From assembly GCA_005883855.1 (NCBI GenBank), contig VBAU01000095.1, positions 498 through 9,815 of the forward strand: a stretch of DNA of 9,318 nucleotides, written 5' to 3'. The notes below the pieces were generated by a model. The model saw only the letters and a program-made list of their open reading frames with translations, was not told the DNA's origin and did not search any database. Positions 1-6,073 of the stretch are shown in pieces; position 1 is the stretch's first letter; each line of letters starts with the position of its first letter. The DNA is from Bacteroidota bacterium. GTDB lineage: Bacteria > Bacteroidota > Bacteroidia > Chitinophagales > Chitinophagaceae. A program made the position numbers and the translations under genes.

Positions 1-27
1 CTTTATATTTAAATGACTTTTTCTAAG

Positions 28-288
28 TTATGCCCTTTCATTCTTTTTATAAGAACCTCTTTTCTTTGGTGCTTCAATATCAGCCAGCATACAAATATCT
101 TCAATGCTCATTACTCTTTTTGTTAATCCCGCTTGCATGGCCGGGGTTACGCTGAGTGAACCATGAATCTTTGCGAAATTATAATAGACGAAATATAACG
201 CAATAGAAAAACAATGATTTTCGATTTTCTTGCTGAACGCGTTCGTTAAACGTGTGAAACGTCTCATGTGCATACGTATACTCAGGTT
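28..288 (-). pseudogene. C-terminal remnant of an IS1-type DDE transposase
   Basis: The reading frame ends at a stop codon at 28-30 and shows about 86 residues of a transposase C-terminus. Recognisable blocks are NLSIRMHMRRFTRLTNAFSK, then ENH followed by an aromatic ALYFVYYNFAKIH block, then SVTPAMQAGL, and a basic PKKRGSYKK tail. From memory this matches proteins annotated as IS1-family transposases in Bacteroidota and cyanobacteria. Similarity runs upstream of the ATG at 273 (codons N-L-S-I-R, 274-288) and stops at an in-frame TAA (289-291); beyond it I see no related residues. In family members I recall, an E-R-x-N block sits at this point, so the DNA-binding region and the catalytic acidic residues are missing and the piece should be inactive. 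No terminal inverted repeat is visible; the IS end may lie outside the window. What the fragment is: fairly sure. Family name: less sure. Confidence 0.75.
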
Positions 289-320
289 TTAACACCATCT
301 TGAGCTGGATTAGATCAGTT

Positions 321-346
321 ATCATCTATCCCACTATCATCTATCC
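321..346. repeat. Short direct repeat, 11-12 bp, two copies
   Basis: ATCATCTATCC occurs at 321-331 and again at 336-346, 15 bp apart, each copy preceded by T. It lies between the transposase remnant and the membrane protein gene. Too small to assign a role; it may be a relic of the repeat families seen elsewhere in the window. Confidence 0.5.
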
Positions 347-349
347 TCT

Positions 350-655
350 CTAATTCAATATTTTCACTACCAGGATGCCGATGCCATAAATAACGGTAGT
401 GAGGAATATGCCTTTTGCGGTGTTATCGCGGTGCGTGTTGATGTAGAGAGTAAAGAGCACCGCATTTGCAAGGAGTGACAGAGAGCCGATGGAGGTAATT
501 TTTTTATTCTCAGAAATAAAATCGTTAAAGAACTCACCAATCGTAAAGGAATGATACTTTACAAGATAAACGATGGCAAGACCAACAATTGGACCCAGTA
601 ATCCCAGCACCAGTCCAAATTTTAGGTTGTCCTTTTTTAGTATCGTTAACGCCAC
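350..655 (-). CDS. Small three-helix membrane protein of unknown function, downstream of surE
   Basis: 101 residues, start GTG at 655-653. Three hydrophobic segments are visible: about residues 11-32 (LGLLGPIVGLAIVYLV core), 54-72 (SLLANAVLFTLYI) and 82-99 (IFLTTVIYGIGILVV). Short charged loops separate them (YHSFTIGEFFNDFISENKK, about 34-52, and NTHRDNTAKG, about 73-82). There is no signal peptide and no catalytic motif. From memory, similar roughly 100-residue proteins sit beside surE in Bacteroidota and are annotated as hypothetical. The GTG lies inside the last codons of surE, giving a 10-nt overlap in another frame, so the two genes are probably translated in a coupled way from one transcript; no Shine-Dalgarno is visible upstream. 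It is likely an inner-membrane protein; the function is not known and I do not assign one. Confidence 0.8.
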   Translation of the reverse strand: MALTILKKDNLKFGLVLGLLGPIVGLAIVYLVKYHSFTIGEFFNDFISENKKITSIGSLSLLANAVLFTLYINTHRDNTAKGIFLTTVIYGIGILVVKILN

Positions 656-1479
656 AGTTTTTCAAGTTTGGCTTTTAAAACGTAATTGGTCAAATCAAAT
701 TGTACCGGCACTACACTTACATATTGATTCGCCAATGCCCACACATCTGTGTCTGTTCCTTTGTCGAAGTTAACAAACTCGCCGGTTAGCCAATAATATC
801 TTCGGCCATTCGGATCGTTGCGCTCGATAAAGTCTTCTTCATACTTAGCATAAGCCTGCCTGCATATTTTCATGCCGCGTATCAGCTCAGGAGGAACCGC
901 GGGGATATTCACATTTAGGACCATGTGCTTGTCCTGTTTTTTTCGAAGGAGCTTTTCCACTATGATGCGGGCATATTTTCTGGAGGCTGAAAAATCGGCC
1001 TCTATATTATAATCGAGCAGGGAAAAACCAACCGACGGAATGCTTTCAATGGCCGCTTCCACGGCGGCTGACATCGTGCCGGAATAAATTACATTGATGC
1101 TGTGATTGGCGCCATGGTTGATACCGCTCAGGCAAAGATCAGGCTTGCGATGAAGCACTTTATCAACAGCCAATTTCACACAATCTACCGGCGTTCCCGA
1201 ACATTGCCACGCCTCGATACTTCCAAAGGCGTTTACCTTATGAAGACGAAGGGGCGTGCCAATGGTAATGGCATGGCCCATCCCCGATTGCGGCTTGTCA
1301 GGAGCCACTACTACAATCTTACCGAGATCTTTAACGGCTTCAACAAGGTTGTGAAGCCCTGGTGCGGTGATACCATCATCATTCGTGATCAGGATAACAG
1401 CTTGTTCTGTGCGTATTTTCTGTTTGCCGGCGGATCTTGATTTATTTTTTACTGATTTAGACTGCTTTGATTTTACCAT
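646..1479 (-). CDS. surE: 5'/3'-nucleotidase SurE
   Basis: 277 residues from the ATG at 1479. SurE is a divalent-metal-dependent cytoplasmic phosphatase that removes phosphate from nucleoside 5'- and 3'-monophosphates and is linked to stationary-phase survival. The metal-site residues of the family are all present: N-D-D in ITNDDG (D34, D35), the serine of PQSGMGHAIT (S65) and N121 in SGINHGAN. Also typical are CSGTPVDCVKLA (about 93-104), IYSGTMSAAVEAA (about 131-143) and D-x-x-A near the C-terminus (TDTDVWAL). A basic, Ser/Lys-rich stretch of about 25 residues precedes the first strand (QAVILITNDD); most SurE proteins begin almost at that strand. A TTG at 1494 would add five residues, but it lies inside a -7-like element, so the ATG is preferred. 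The small membrane gene overlaps its 3' end by 10 nt. Confidence 0.95.
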   Translation of the reverse strand: MVKSKQSKSVKNKSRSAGKQKIRTEQAVILITNDDGITAPGLHNLVEAVKDLGKIVVVAPDKPQSGMGHAITIGTPLRLHKVNAFGSIEAWQCSGTPVDCVKLAVDKVLHRKPDLCLSGINHGANHSINVIYSGTMSAAVEAAIESIPSVGFSLLDYNIEADFSASRKYARIIVEKLLRKKQDKHMVLNVNIPAVPPELIRGMKICRQAYAKYEEDFIERNDPNGRRYYWLTGEFVNFDKGTDTDVWALANQYVSVVPVQFDLTNYVLKAKLEKLWR

Positions 1480-1491
1480 ATTAAACGCCGG

Positions 1492-1499
1492 CAAAAATA
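1492..1499 (-). promoter_or_regulatory. Candidate -7 promoter element for surE
   Basis: On the minus strand this reads TATTTTTG, a match to the Bacteroidota TAnnTTTG -7 element. No TTTG -33 box is found at the usual distance; the heptamer array lies directly upstream. It would give a leader of only about 8-10 nt before the ATG at 1479. Weak without the -33 box. Confidence 0.35.
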
Positions 1500-1535
1500 G
1501 TCAATAGTCAATAGTCGATAGTTAATAGTAATCAG
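1494..1535. repeat. Heptanucleotide tandem repeat (TCAATAG type)
   Basis: Consecutive 7-bp units run aaaatag (1494-1500), tcaatag (1501-1507), tcaatag (1508-1514), tcgatag (1515-1521), ttaatag (1522-1528) and taatcag (1529-1535). Two units are identical and the others are diverged. The array lies immediately upstream of surE, where its copy number would alter promoter spacing. It is one of several 7-bp arrays of different sequence in this window. Confidence 0.85.
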
Positions 1536-1583
1536 AGGCCTGCGGAATTGGCAATGGGCAATATCGCAGCAAGTGTTTGAACC

Positions 1584-1608
1584 ATTAAGGAATTAAGAGC
1601 ATTAAGAG
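1584..1608. repeat. ATTAAG short tandem repeat
   Basis: Three ATTAAG-starting units (1584, 1592 and 1601) repeat with 8-9 bp spacing; the last two share ATTAAGAG. It lies just before the first GC-rich hairpin and may be part of the same repeat block. Confidence 0.5.
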
Positions 1609-1617
1609 TTTTCGATA

Positions 1618-1733
1618 AGCCCGGTAGGGGCTGAATATGGGTAGCCACCGATGCAATCCGCCGAATCACAGAATGCGAGTGACGAACAGAACCCCGCAGG
1701 GGTTCAATATCTCCCCGCATAGGGTTCAACACC
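1618..1733. repeat. Three degenerate copies of a palindromic intergenic repeat
   Basis: Copy 1: AGCCC (1618-1622), 5-nt loop, GGGCT (1628-1632), then GAATATG. Copy 2: GAACCCC (1689-1695), 3-nt loop, GGGGTTC (1699-1705), then AATATC. Copy 3: CCCCGCATAGGGTTCAACAC from 1713, with the stem eroded. All three share the order C-run, short loop, G-run, then T-G/C-A-A-T/C-A. The 7-bp stem of copy 2 is perfect. The pattern resembles a dispersed REP-like family; membership elsewhere in the genome cannot be seen from here. No U-tract follows, so these are not simple intrinsic terminators. Confidence 0.6.
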
Positions 1734-1883
1734 TAGCCCAATGGTATTACCGAAAGTACAAGTGAGTGACACAACAGGCGCTGAAGAGAGTTACAACAGC
1801 TGGCAACAAAACAATCCAACCAACATGCAGCGTGACGACCCCAATTCGCAAGACTTCTGCGAAATCCGCGATAAACAATTCTT

Positions 1884-1926
1884 TTATTTAGCAAATTTTA
1901 GTATTTTGCAGCTAAATAATTTAGCT
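1884..1926. promoter_or_regulatory. Probable operator of the XRE-S24 gene (three half-sites, one perfect 17-bp palindrome)
   Basis: AGCTAAAT-A-ATTTAGCT (1910-1926) is a perfect palindrome with a central A, ending 1 bp before the ATG at 1928. A further half-site ATTTAGC lies at 1886-1892; TTATTTAGC (1884-1892) pairs with GCTAAATAA (1911-1919) as a second 9-bp inverted repeat. A nested GCAAA/TTTGC pair (1891-1895, 1905-1909) lies between them. The position covers the expected promoter end and ribosome-binding region, so a protein bound here should block expression. Autorepression by the HTH protein encoded immediately downstream is the natural inference. I did not find a second copy of the full palindrome in the window. 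Confidence 0.6.
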
Positions 1927-1927
1927 C

Positions 1928-2677
1928 ATGTCAATCGCCAATCAAAACCTAAAGTATCTGCGCAAGTTGCGCGGGTGGACCCAAGAAGAGTTTGCACAAA
2001 AGCTCCGGATCAAACGATCCCTCCTTGGCGCGTATGAAGAAGAAAGAGCGGAACCGAGAATTGAAGTGCTGGAAGTGGTTTGCGATATTTTTAAATTAAC
2101 CCTTGACGAGATCCTGCGAAAAGATCTGAGCGATAATAAAGGGAACTACATTGCAAAACGTCGCGCAATGAAATTGGCTGGCGGAAGACCTGATATACCG
2201 TTTGTTCCATTTAAAGCTGCAGCCGGCTACCTGGCTGGTTTTGCTGATCCTGAGTTCGTCGATGAACTCAACACCTTCACCTTGCCCATGCTTTCAGGAG
2301 GTAACTACCGGGCTTTCGAAATTGTTGGTGATTCAATGATGCCCACGCCAACTGGCTCAGTGATCGTTGGAGAAAAAGTGGAAAATGTAGACGACGTCAA
2401 AAGCAACTTGACTTACGTCGTCGTCTCACGAAACGAAGGCATCGTTTATAAAAGAATACTCAAGGCGAATCGTTCAAAAAATAAGCTCACGCTGGTAAGT
2501 GATAATCCGGCGTATAAACCCTACACGGTAAATACCGATGAAATTTTAGAGATTTGGCAGGCACAATACATAATTGCAAAGGCTTCTCAGCATCAAAGGT
2601 GGGATGTTGATCATCTTGCCAACGTTGTGAATTCCCTTCATCAGCAAGTCTCGATATTAAAAAAAAGAATGAACTGA
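1928..2677 (+). CDS. XRE-family repressor with C-terminal S24 (LexA/CI-like) self-cleavage domain
   Basis: 249 residues. Residues 6-62 form a Cro/CI-type helix-turn-helix (NLKYLRKLRGWTQEEFAQKL, then RSLLGAYEEERAEPRIEVLE). Residues about 92-215 form an S24 peptidase fold: the serine is S136 in GDSMMPT and the lysine is K175 in GIVYKRI, matching the Ser-Lys pair of LexA, UmuD and CI. A-G dipeptides, the bond type cut in LexA, occur at 99-100 (KAAAGYL) and 103-104 (LAGF), in the linker ahead of the serine. The tail (about 226-249) has leucines and valines spaced like a short coiled coil, probably for oligomerisation. Expected role: a DNA-binding repressor inactivated by self-cleavage under a signal such as DNA damage. 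The catalytic pair is seen; cleavage and its trigger are inferred. No prophage genes surround it, so it is more likely a host regulator. A palindromic operator lies immediately upstream. No Shine-Dalgarno is evident. Confidence 0.9.
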   Translation: MSIANQNLKYLRKLRGWTQEEFAQKLRIKRSLLGAYEEERAEPRIEVLEVVCDIFKLTLDEILRKDLSDNKGNYIAKRRAMKLAGGRPDIPFVPFKAAAGYLAGFADPEFVDELNTFTLPMLSGGNYRAFEIVGDSMMPTPTGSVIVGEKVENVDDVKSNLTYVVVSRNEGIVYKRILKANRSKNKLTLVSDNPAYKPYTVNTDEILEIWQAQYIIAKASQHQRWDVDHLANVVNSLHQQVSILKKRMN

Positions 2678-2738
2678 CCAAATATATTCCTGGCAGCAGG
2701 AGAGACATTTTCTATAGGCTGTCACCATGGAATTGATC

Positions 2739-2746
2739 TATATTTG
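2739..2746 (+). promoter_or_regulatory. Candidate -7 promoter element for the DUF5916 gene
   Basis: TATATTTG matches TAnnTTTG exactly and lies 20 bp before the TTG start at 2766, in the 88-bp gap after the XRE-S24 gene. I see no TTTG at the -33 distance. If used, the leader would be about 13-16 nt. Confidence 0.4.
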
Positions 2747-2765
2747 TTGGTAACTTAAACTGTGA

Positions 2766-5213
2766 TTGCTGAGGAAAGTTACTGTTATACCCTTATTACT
2801 GCTTTACACCATTGCTTATCCACAGGCCAAATCATTGGAAGCCATTAAAGCAGAGCAGGCTCCAAAAATTGATGGCGAGCTGGATGATCCAATTTGGCAA
2901 ACTGCCCCCGCTGCCACCGGGTTCATTCAAAATTTTCCGCATTATGGTTCTCCGTCCGAAGTTAGAACATCGGTAAAAATATTGTATGATGATTATGCTG
3001 TTTATGTAGGTGCATACCTGTATGATGATCCCCAGGCGATCCGCAAGCAAGTAACGGCCAGGGATGCAGAACAGCAGACTGACGTGGACTATTTCTCTGT
3101 TTTTTTTGACACCTATCATGACAAGCAAAACGGATTTCAGTTCCTGGTTACATCAAGGAACGTACAGACAGACGCCAGGCTTAGCCCGAATCTGGGGGGT
3201 GATTTCGACAACTACGGAGACAGAACCTGGGATGCCGTTTGGGATAGCCAGGTAAAAATGAAGGCGGACGGTTGGACAGTGGAAATGAAAATTCCTTACC
3301 TATCTCTTCGTTTTGCAAAAAAAGATACGCAGGACTGGGGCTTGCAGTTCCTAAGGTTTACAAGGCGAAATAATGAGACTTCATTTTGGAACGCTGTTGA
3401 TCCCAATGTCAATGGCCTGGTCAACCAGTTTGGCGAATTCCGTGGGTTAAAAGATATACAACCCCCTTTGCGTCTCAGCTTTTCACCTTACGTTACCGGC
3501 GGAGTGCGGGTAACACCCGAGAAAAACGGTTATCGAACGGAATGGATGAGGAATGGGGGAATGGATGTAAAATATGGCGTCAATGAAAGCTTTACGCTTG
3601 ATGCCACGATTATTCCTGACTTCGGCCAAGTGGTTTCCGACAACGTGATCAACAACCTGTCGCCGTTTGAAGTTAAGTTTGAAGAACACCGTCCTTTCTT
3701 TACCGAGGGAACGGAAATATTTAATAAAGCTGGCCTATTCTACTCGCGCCGCGTTGGCTCCACGCCGAAGGGATATCAATCTGTTCAAAGACTGGGAGAT
3801 TCCGATCCCAACATTGAAATACTAAAAAACCCAACAGTCACTCAACTTTTCAACGCGATCAAATTTTCAGGCAGAACCCAAAGCAAGCTGGGGATCGGCG
3901 TGTTCAACGCCGTAGCAGCACAAATGAATGCCGTGGTTAGAGACAGATCCAGTGGCAATGAAACGAAAGTTGAAACGGAGCCACTGACCAACTACAACAT
4001 TTTTGTTCTGGACCAGGCCCTAAAAGGACGGTCATACCTCACGTTCACGAATACCAATGTTATCCGGGAAGGAACGGAGCAGCGAGACGCGAATGTTTCT
4101 GCGTTTGATTTTAACTTGTACGATCGCAGTAACACATACAACATTAAGGGGACTGGCCGGTACAGTAAGATTTTTGGCCTGGATCCTTATGACGGATTTA
4201 ATACCATGCTTCGCGCGGGAAAAGTGAGCGGCAATTTTCAATTCTATTTGCAGAATGTCATCAAATCCGATAAGTATGACCCCAACGATCTCGGTTACCT
4301 GCAGTTCGCCAACGAAATTTCTTATTCAGGTGAGGCAGGTTATTACCAATTTACACCGGTAAAAAGTCTTTTAAATTATCATTACAAGGCAGGCTTTAGA
4401 TATGCAAGAATGTATGACCCAAACGCGTACTCTGATCTGCATCTTTACGCAGAGGCGTTTTGGTTTTTCAAAAACTTTTGGGATGTGACCTTTACACTGG
4501 GCTCCTTCCCCACCGATCAACACGACTATTACGTACTGAACACTCCAGGCAAATTTGTAAAAAGGCCCGCCTATTCATTTGCTGAAGTAGAAGGCAGCAC
4601 AGATAGCAGGAAGCGCTTATTTTTTAACTATCAATTTCTCATCGCAAAGTTTGATGAAGCAGAGAAGAACTACCATATTGCAGAAGCAGGTGTGCGTTAC
4701 CGCTTCAGCAATAAGCTAAGTCTCGAATTATCCGGAAGACATGAGGCCGAGAAAAATTATATCGTGTTGGCCGGTGAATCCGCGGGAGAGCCGATCATTG
4801 GGTTCACAGACTTTACGGAGATCGAAACTATACTTTCCGGCATTTACAATTTTACTTCCCGTATAAATCTTACGCTCAGGGCGAGGCATTACTGGAGCAG
4901 TGTGCCCTATAACAAATTTGCAAAGGTTACCAGCACCGGTGATTATGACTTCAACACAACTTTCACTATACCGGATGAAAACGTAAACTATTTTAACGTG
5001 GACGCTTTTCTTACCTGGGATTTCAGGCTAGGCAGTCGCATCGTCTTTGGTTACAAAAATTGGTTAGGGGATAACGAGTATTTGGATCCCACTACTTACC
5101 CTACTTATTTAAAGAATCTCACAGGATCGTTTAGCCTGCCCCATGCAAATGAATTTACGGTGAAGTTTATTTACTTTCTCGACTACAACCAGCTGCGCAA
5201 AACCAAAAAATAA
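2766..5213 (+). CDS. DUF5916 outer-membrane protein with N-terminal CBM9-like domain
   Basis: 815 residues, close to the usual family size of about 800-850. The start is TTG: a TGA stop lies immediately upstream in frame (2763-2765) and the first residues make a convincing signal peptide (MLRKVTV, LLLLYTIAYPQA, cleavage near residue 21). Residues about 26-225 are a carbohydrate-binding family 9-like β-sandwich: KIDGELDDPIW (34-44), VYVGAYLYDD (79-88), a DYFSVFFDTYHDKQNG block (108-123) and GWTVEMKIPY (169-178). Residues about 235-815 are DUF5916, with TIIPDFGQVVSD (281-292) and EHRPFFTEG (307-315), then alternating aromatic strands typical of a β-barrel. Location: outer membrane. The ligand and transport role are unknown; the CBM9 fold does not prove sugar binding. 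It follows the regulator by 88 bp and its stop codon abuts that of pdeM on the other strand. Confidence 0.88.
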   Translation: MLRKVTVIPLLLLYTIAYPQAKSLEAIKAEQAPKIDGELDDPIWQTAPAATGFIQNFPHYGSPSEVRTSVKILYDDYAVYVGAYLYDDPQAIRKQVTARDAEQQTDVDYFSVFFDTYHDKQNGFQFLVTSRNVQTDARLSPNLGGDFDNYGDRTWDAVWDSQVKMKADGWTVEMKIPYLSLRFAKKDTQDWGLQFLRFTRRNNETSFWNAVDPNVNGLVNQFGEFRGLKDIQPPLRLSFSPYVTGGVRVTPEKNGYRTEWMRNGGMDVKYGVNESFTLDATIIPDFGQVVSDNVINNLSPFEVKFEEHRPFFTEGTEIFNKAGLFYSRRVGSTPKGYQSVQRLGDSDPNIEILKNPTVTQLFNAIKFSGRTQSKLGIGVFNAVAAQMNAVVRDRSSGNETKVETEPLTNYNIFVLDQALKGRSYLTFTNTNVIREGTEQRDANVSAFDFNLYDRSNTYNIKGTGRYSKIFGLDPYDGFNTMLRAGKVSGNFQFYLQNVIKSDKYDPNDLGYLQFANEISYSGEAGYYQFTPVKSLLNYHYKAGFRYARMYDPNAYSDLHLYAEAFWFFKNFWDVTFTLGSFPTDQHDYYVLNTPGKFVKRPAYSFAEVEGSTDSRKRLFFNYQFLIAKFDEAEKNYHIAEAGVRYRFSNKLSLELSGRHEAEKNYIVLAGESAGEPIIGFTDFTEIETILSGIYNFTSRINLTLRARHYWSSVPYNKFAKVTSTGDYDFNTTFTIPDENVNYFNVDAFLTWDFRLGSRIVFGYKNWLGDNEYLDPTTYPTYLKNLTGSFSLPHANEFTVKFIYFLDYNQLRKTKK

Positions 5214-5870
5214 TTAGCGGACCTTCATCACGTCATTTTCAACAATCGCAAATACCGATTCCTTTTCTTCGGGCTTAATTAACGCAAGGCCCGTGAACTT
5301 GCTGAATGCCGGCAACACGCAATATGTATCGGTAAAATAGAAGCAGGGGAAACTTAGGGATTGTTTGGCCATACCCCTGATTCTCACTCCGGGGTGCATG
5401 TGGCCACTAAAAATGTATTTACCTTTTTTTTGTTCCTTAACGCAGGCGTCATGGCAAAAGCAAAAATCTTCGATACATAACTTGTCATGATGCACCGTGA
5501 TCTTACATTCCTTGTACCATCTCTCGTTGAGAATATCATGGTTGCCCTTAATGAGATGAATCTTTAACGATGGGAAGTCAGCTCTCCATCTCTGAAAAAG
5601 GTCAAGCTCTCTATTACTTCGGCTATGTGAAAGATCACCTACGATGATGAGCTTGTCGACCTTAAAAAAAAGGATGGAAGAAAGCAATCTTTGCAAGTCC
5701 TCGGTGTACACACGTTGAGAAACGGGGATACCCGACTTTCGGAAGTGCCCGGTTTTACCAATGTGCATGTCACACACGATAAGGGCGTTTTCCTCTTCCC
5801 AAAAAATACATCGCTGTGAACTAAGCCAAAAATGATTTTGTTGAATTATGTGAGGAACCGGGTACTGCAT
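5214..5870 (-). CDS. pdeM: Ligase-associated DNA damage response metallophosphoesterase/endonuclease PdeM
   Basis: 218 residues, a calcineurin-like two-metal phosphoesterase. The motifs are all present: D-x-H in CDMHIGK (D34, H36), GD in VGDLSH (D79), GNHD (109-112), HD at 140-141 and GHMH (156-159). Length and motif spacing fit PdeM, the nuclease encoded next to the Lhr-Core helicase in the bacterial ligase-associated repair cluster; the characterised Pseudomonas putida member is a manganese-dependent DNA endonuclease. It acts in the cytoplasm on DNA. The ATG at 5870 is chosen because the family N-terminus (strand with HFWLSSQRCIFWEEE) follows directly. It lies 202 bp downstream of the helicase gene on the same strand and has a good promoter of its own. 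A related phosphoesterase outside the repair group is possible, but the neighbouring helicase argues for PdeM. Its 3' end abuts the stop codon of the DUF5916 gene. Confidence 0.9.
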   Translation of the reverse strand: MQYPVPHIIQQNHFWLSSQRCIFWEEENALIVCDMHIGKTGHFRKSGIPVSQRVYTEDLQRLLSSILFFKVDKLIIVGDLSHSRSNRELDLFQRWRADFPSLKIHLIKGNHDILNERWYKECKITVHHDKLCIEDFCFCHDACVKEQKKGKYIFSGHMHPGVRIRGMAKQSLSFPCFYFTDTYCVLPAFSKFTGLALIKPEEKESVFAIVENDVMKVR

Positions 5871-5887
5871 GGTGCAATAATAAGGCG

Positions 5888-5920
5888 CAAATCTAAATTA
5901 GGTGATAAGAATTTTCCAAA
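5888..5920 (-). promoter_or_regulatory. Probable pdeM promoter (TTTG - 21 bp - TAGATTTG)
   Basis: On the minus strand, TTTG at 5920-5917 and TAGATTTG at 5895-5888 match the Bacteroidota primary sigma -33 and -7 elements, separated by 21 bp, within the usual range. The leader to the ATG at 5870 would be about 12-15 nt. A second isolated -7-like TATTTTTG lies further upstream (5931-5924). This suggests that pdeM can be expressed independently of the helicase gene. Confidence 0.55.
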
Positions 5921-5927
5921 GGACAAA

Positions 5928-5941
5928 AATATCGAATATCG
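5928..5941. repeat. Two-copy heptamer AATATCG
   Basis: AATATCG occurs at 5928-5934 and again immediately at 5935-5941. The same word (AATATCGA) recurs in the foldback element that begins 50 bp further on. Confidence 0.6.
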
Positions 5942-5974
5942 AAATGGCTGTCAATGGAAGTTTGGATGCGGATT

Positions 5975-5989
5975 TGTGATTGAATCACA
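5975..5989. promoter_or_regulatory. Perfect palindrome TGTGATT-G-AATCACA
   Basis: A 15-bp perfect dyad with a central G, between helicase and pdeM, about 105 bp upstream of the pdeM start. It resembles a Crp/Fnr-family site (TGTGA...TCACA) but with a 5-bp instead of a 6-bp spacer. It abuts the foldback repeat, so it may be part of that repeat and not an operator. Confidence 0.4.
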
Positions 5990-5990
5990 G

Positions 5991-6073
5991 GAATATTGAA
6001 CAAGGAACAAGTAATATCGAATTACGAAGTATAACTTCGAAATTCATCATTCGATATTCCGTGTTCAATATTC
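5991..6073. repeat. 83-bp foldback (inverted-repeat) element at the 3' end of the helicase gene
   Basis: Two 40-bp arms (5991-6030 and 6034-6073) flank a 3-nt centre (ATA). The outer 17 bp match with one mismatch (GAATATTGAACAAGGAA against the complement of TTCCGTGTTCAATATTC). The inner CGAAGT/ACTTCG pair is perfect, and TATCGAAT pairs in the middle. Each arm carries one extra 7-nt stretch relative to the other, so total arm lengths are equal. The right arm ends on the last base of the helicase stop codon. It has no coding capacity. It could form a 3' mRNA hairpin; the word set suggests a dispersed repeat. Confidence 0.75.

Larger units (their letters stand above)
1480..1883. other. Gene-free region between surE and the XRE-S24 gene
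   Basis: About 400 bp in which I find no credible gene on either strand; the short open frames lack family signals and run through repeats. It holds, in order, the heptamer array at 1494-1535, an ATTAAG-rich stretch (ATTAAG at 1584, 1592 and 1601), a pair of GC-rich hairpins with a third degenerate copy (1618-1733), and a plain stretch (about 1741-1880) in which I see nothing specific. It separates two divergently transcribed units and so must contain both promoters. Confidence 0.7.

Noticed and set aside
1102..1440. 112-codon open frame on the plus strand
   Set aside because: Antisense shadow of surE, with no independent signals.
1480..1494. TTG start for surE adding five residues
   Set aside because: The TTG lies within a TATTTTTG -7-like element and an ATG follows 15 nt later.
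1494..1535. CRISPR array
   Set aside because: Units are 7 bp and contiguous, with no spacers and no cas genes.
1532..1732. 66-codon open frame on the minus strand between surE and the regulator
   Set aside because: Made of translated hairpin repeats; no family resemblance.
1741..2037. 98-codon open frame on the plus strand running into the XRE-S24 gene
   Set aside because: Overlaps the HTH coding region out of frame and crosses the operator; its composition is not protein-like.
2766..5213. TonB-dependent receptor (SusC-like)
   Set aside because: No TonB box, plug domain or carboxypeptidase-like N-terminal domain; the CBM9-like plus DUF5916 signature fits throughout.
5888..5902. Second XRE-S24 operator near the pdeM promoter (CTAAATTA similarity)
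   Set aside because: Only a 6 of 7 match to one half-site and no dyad; too weak to link the repressor to the repair genes.
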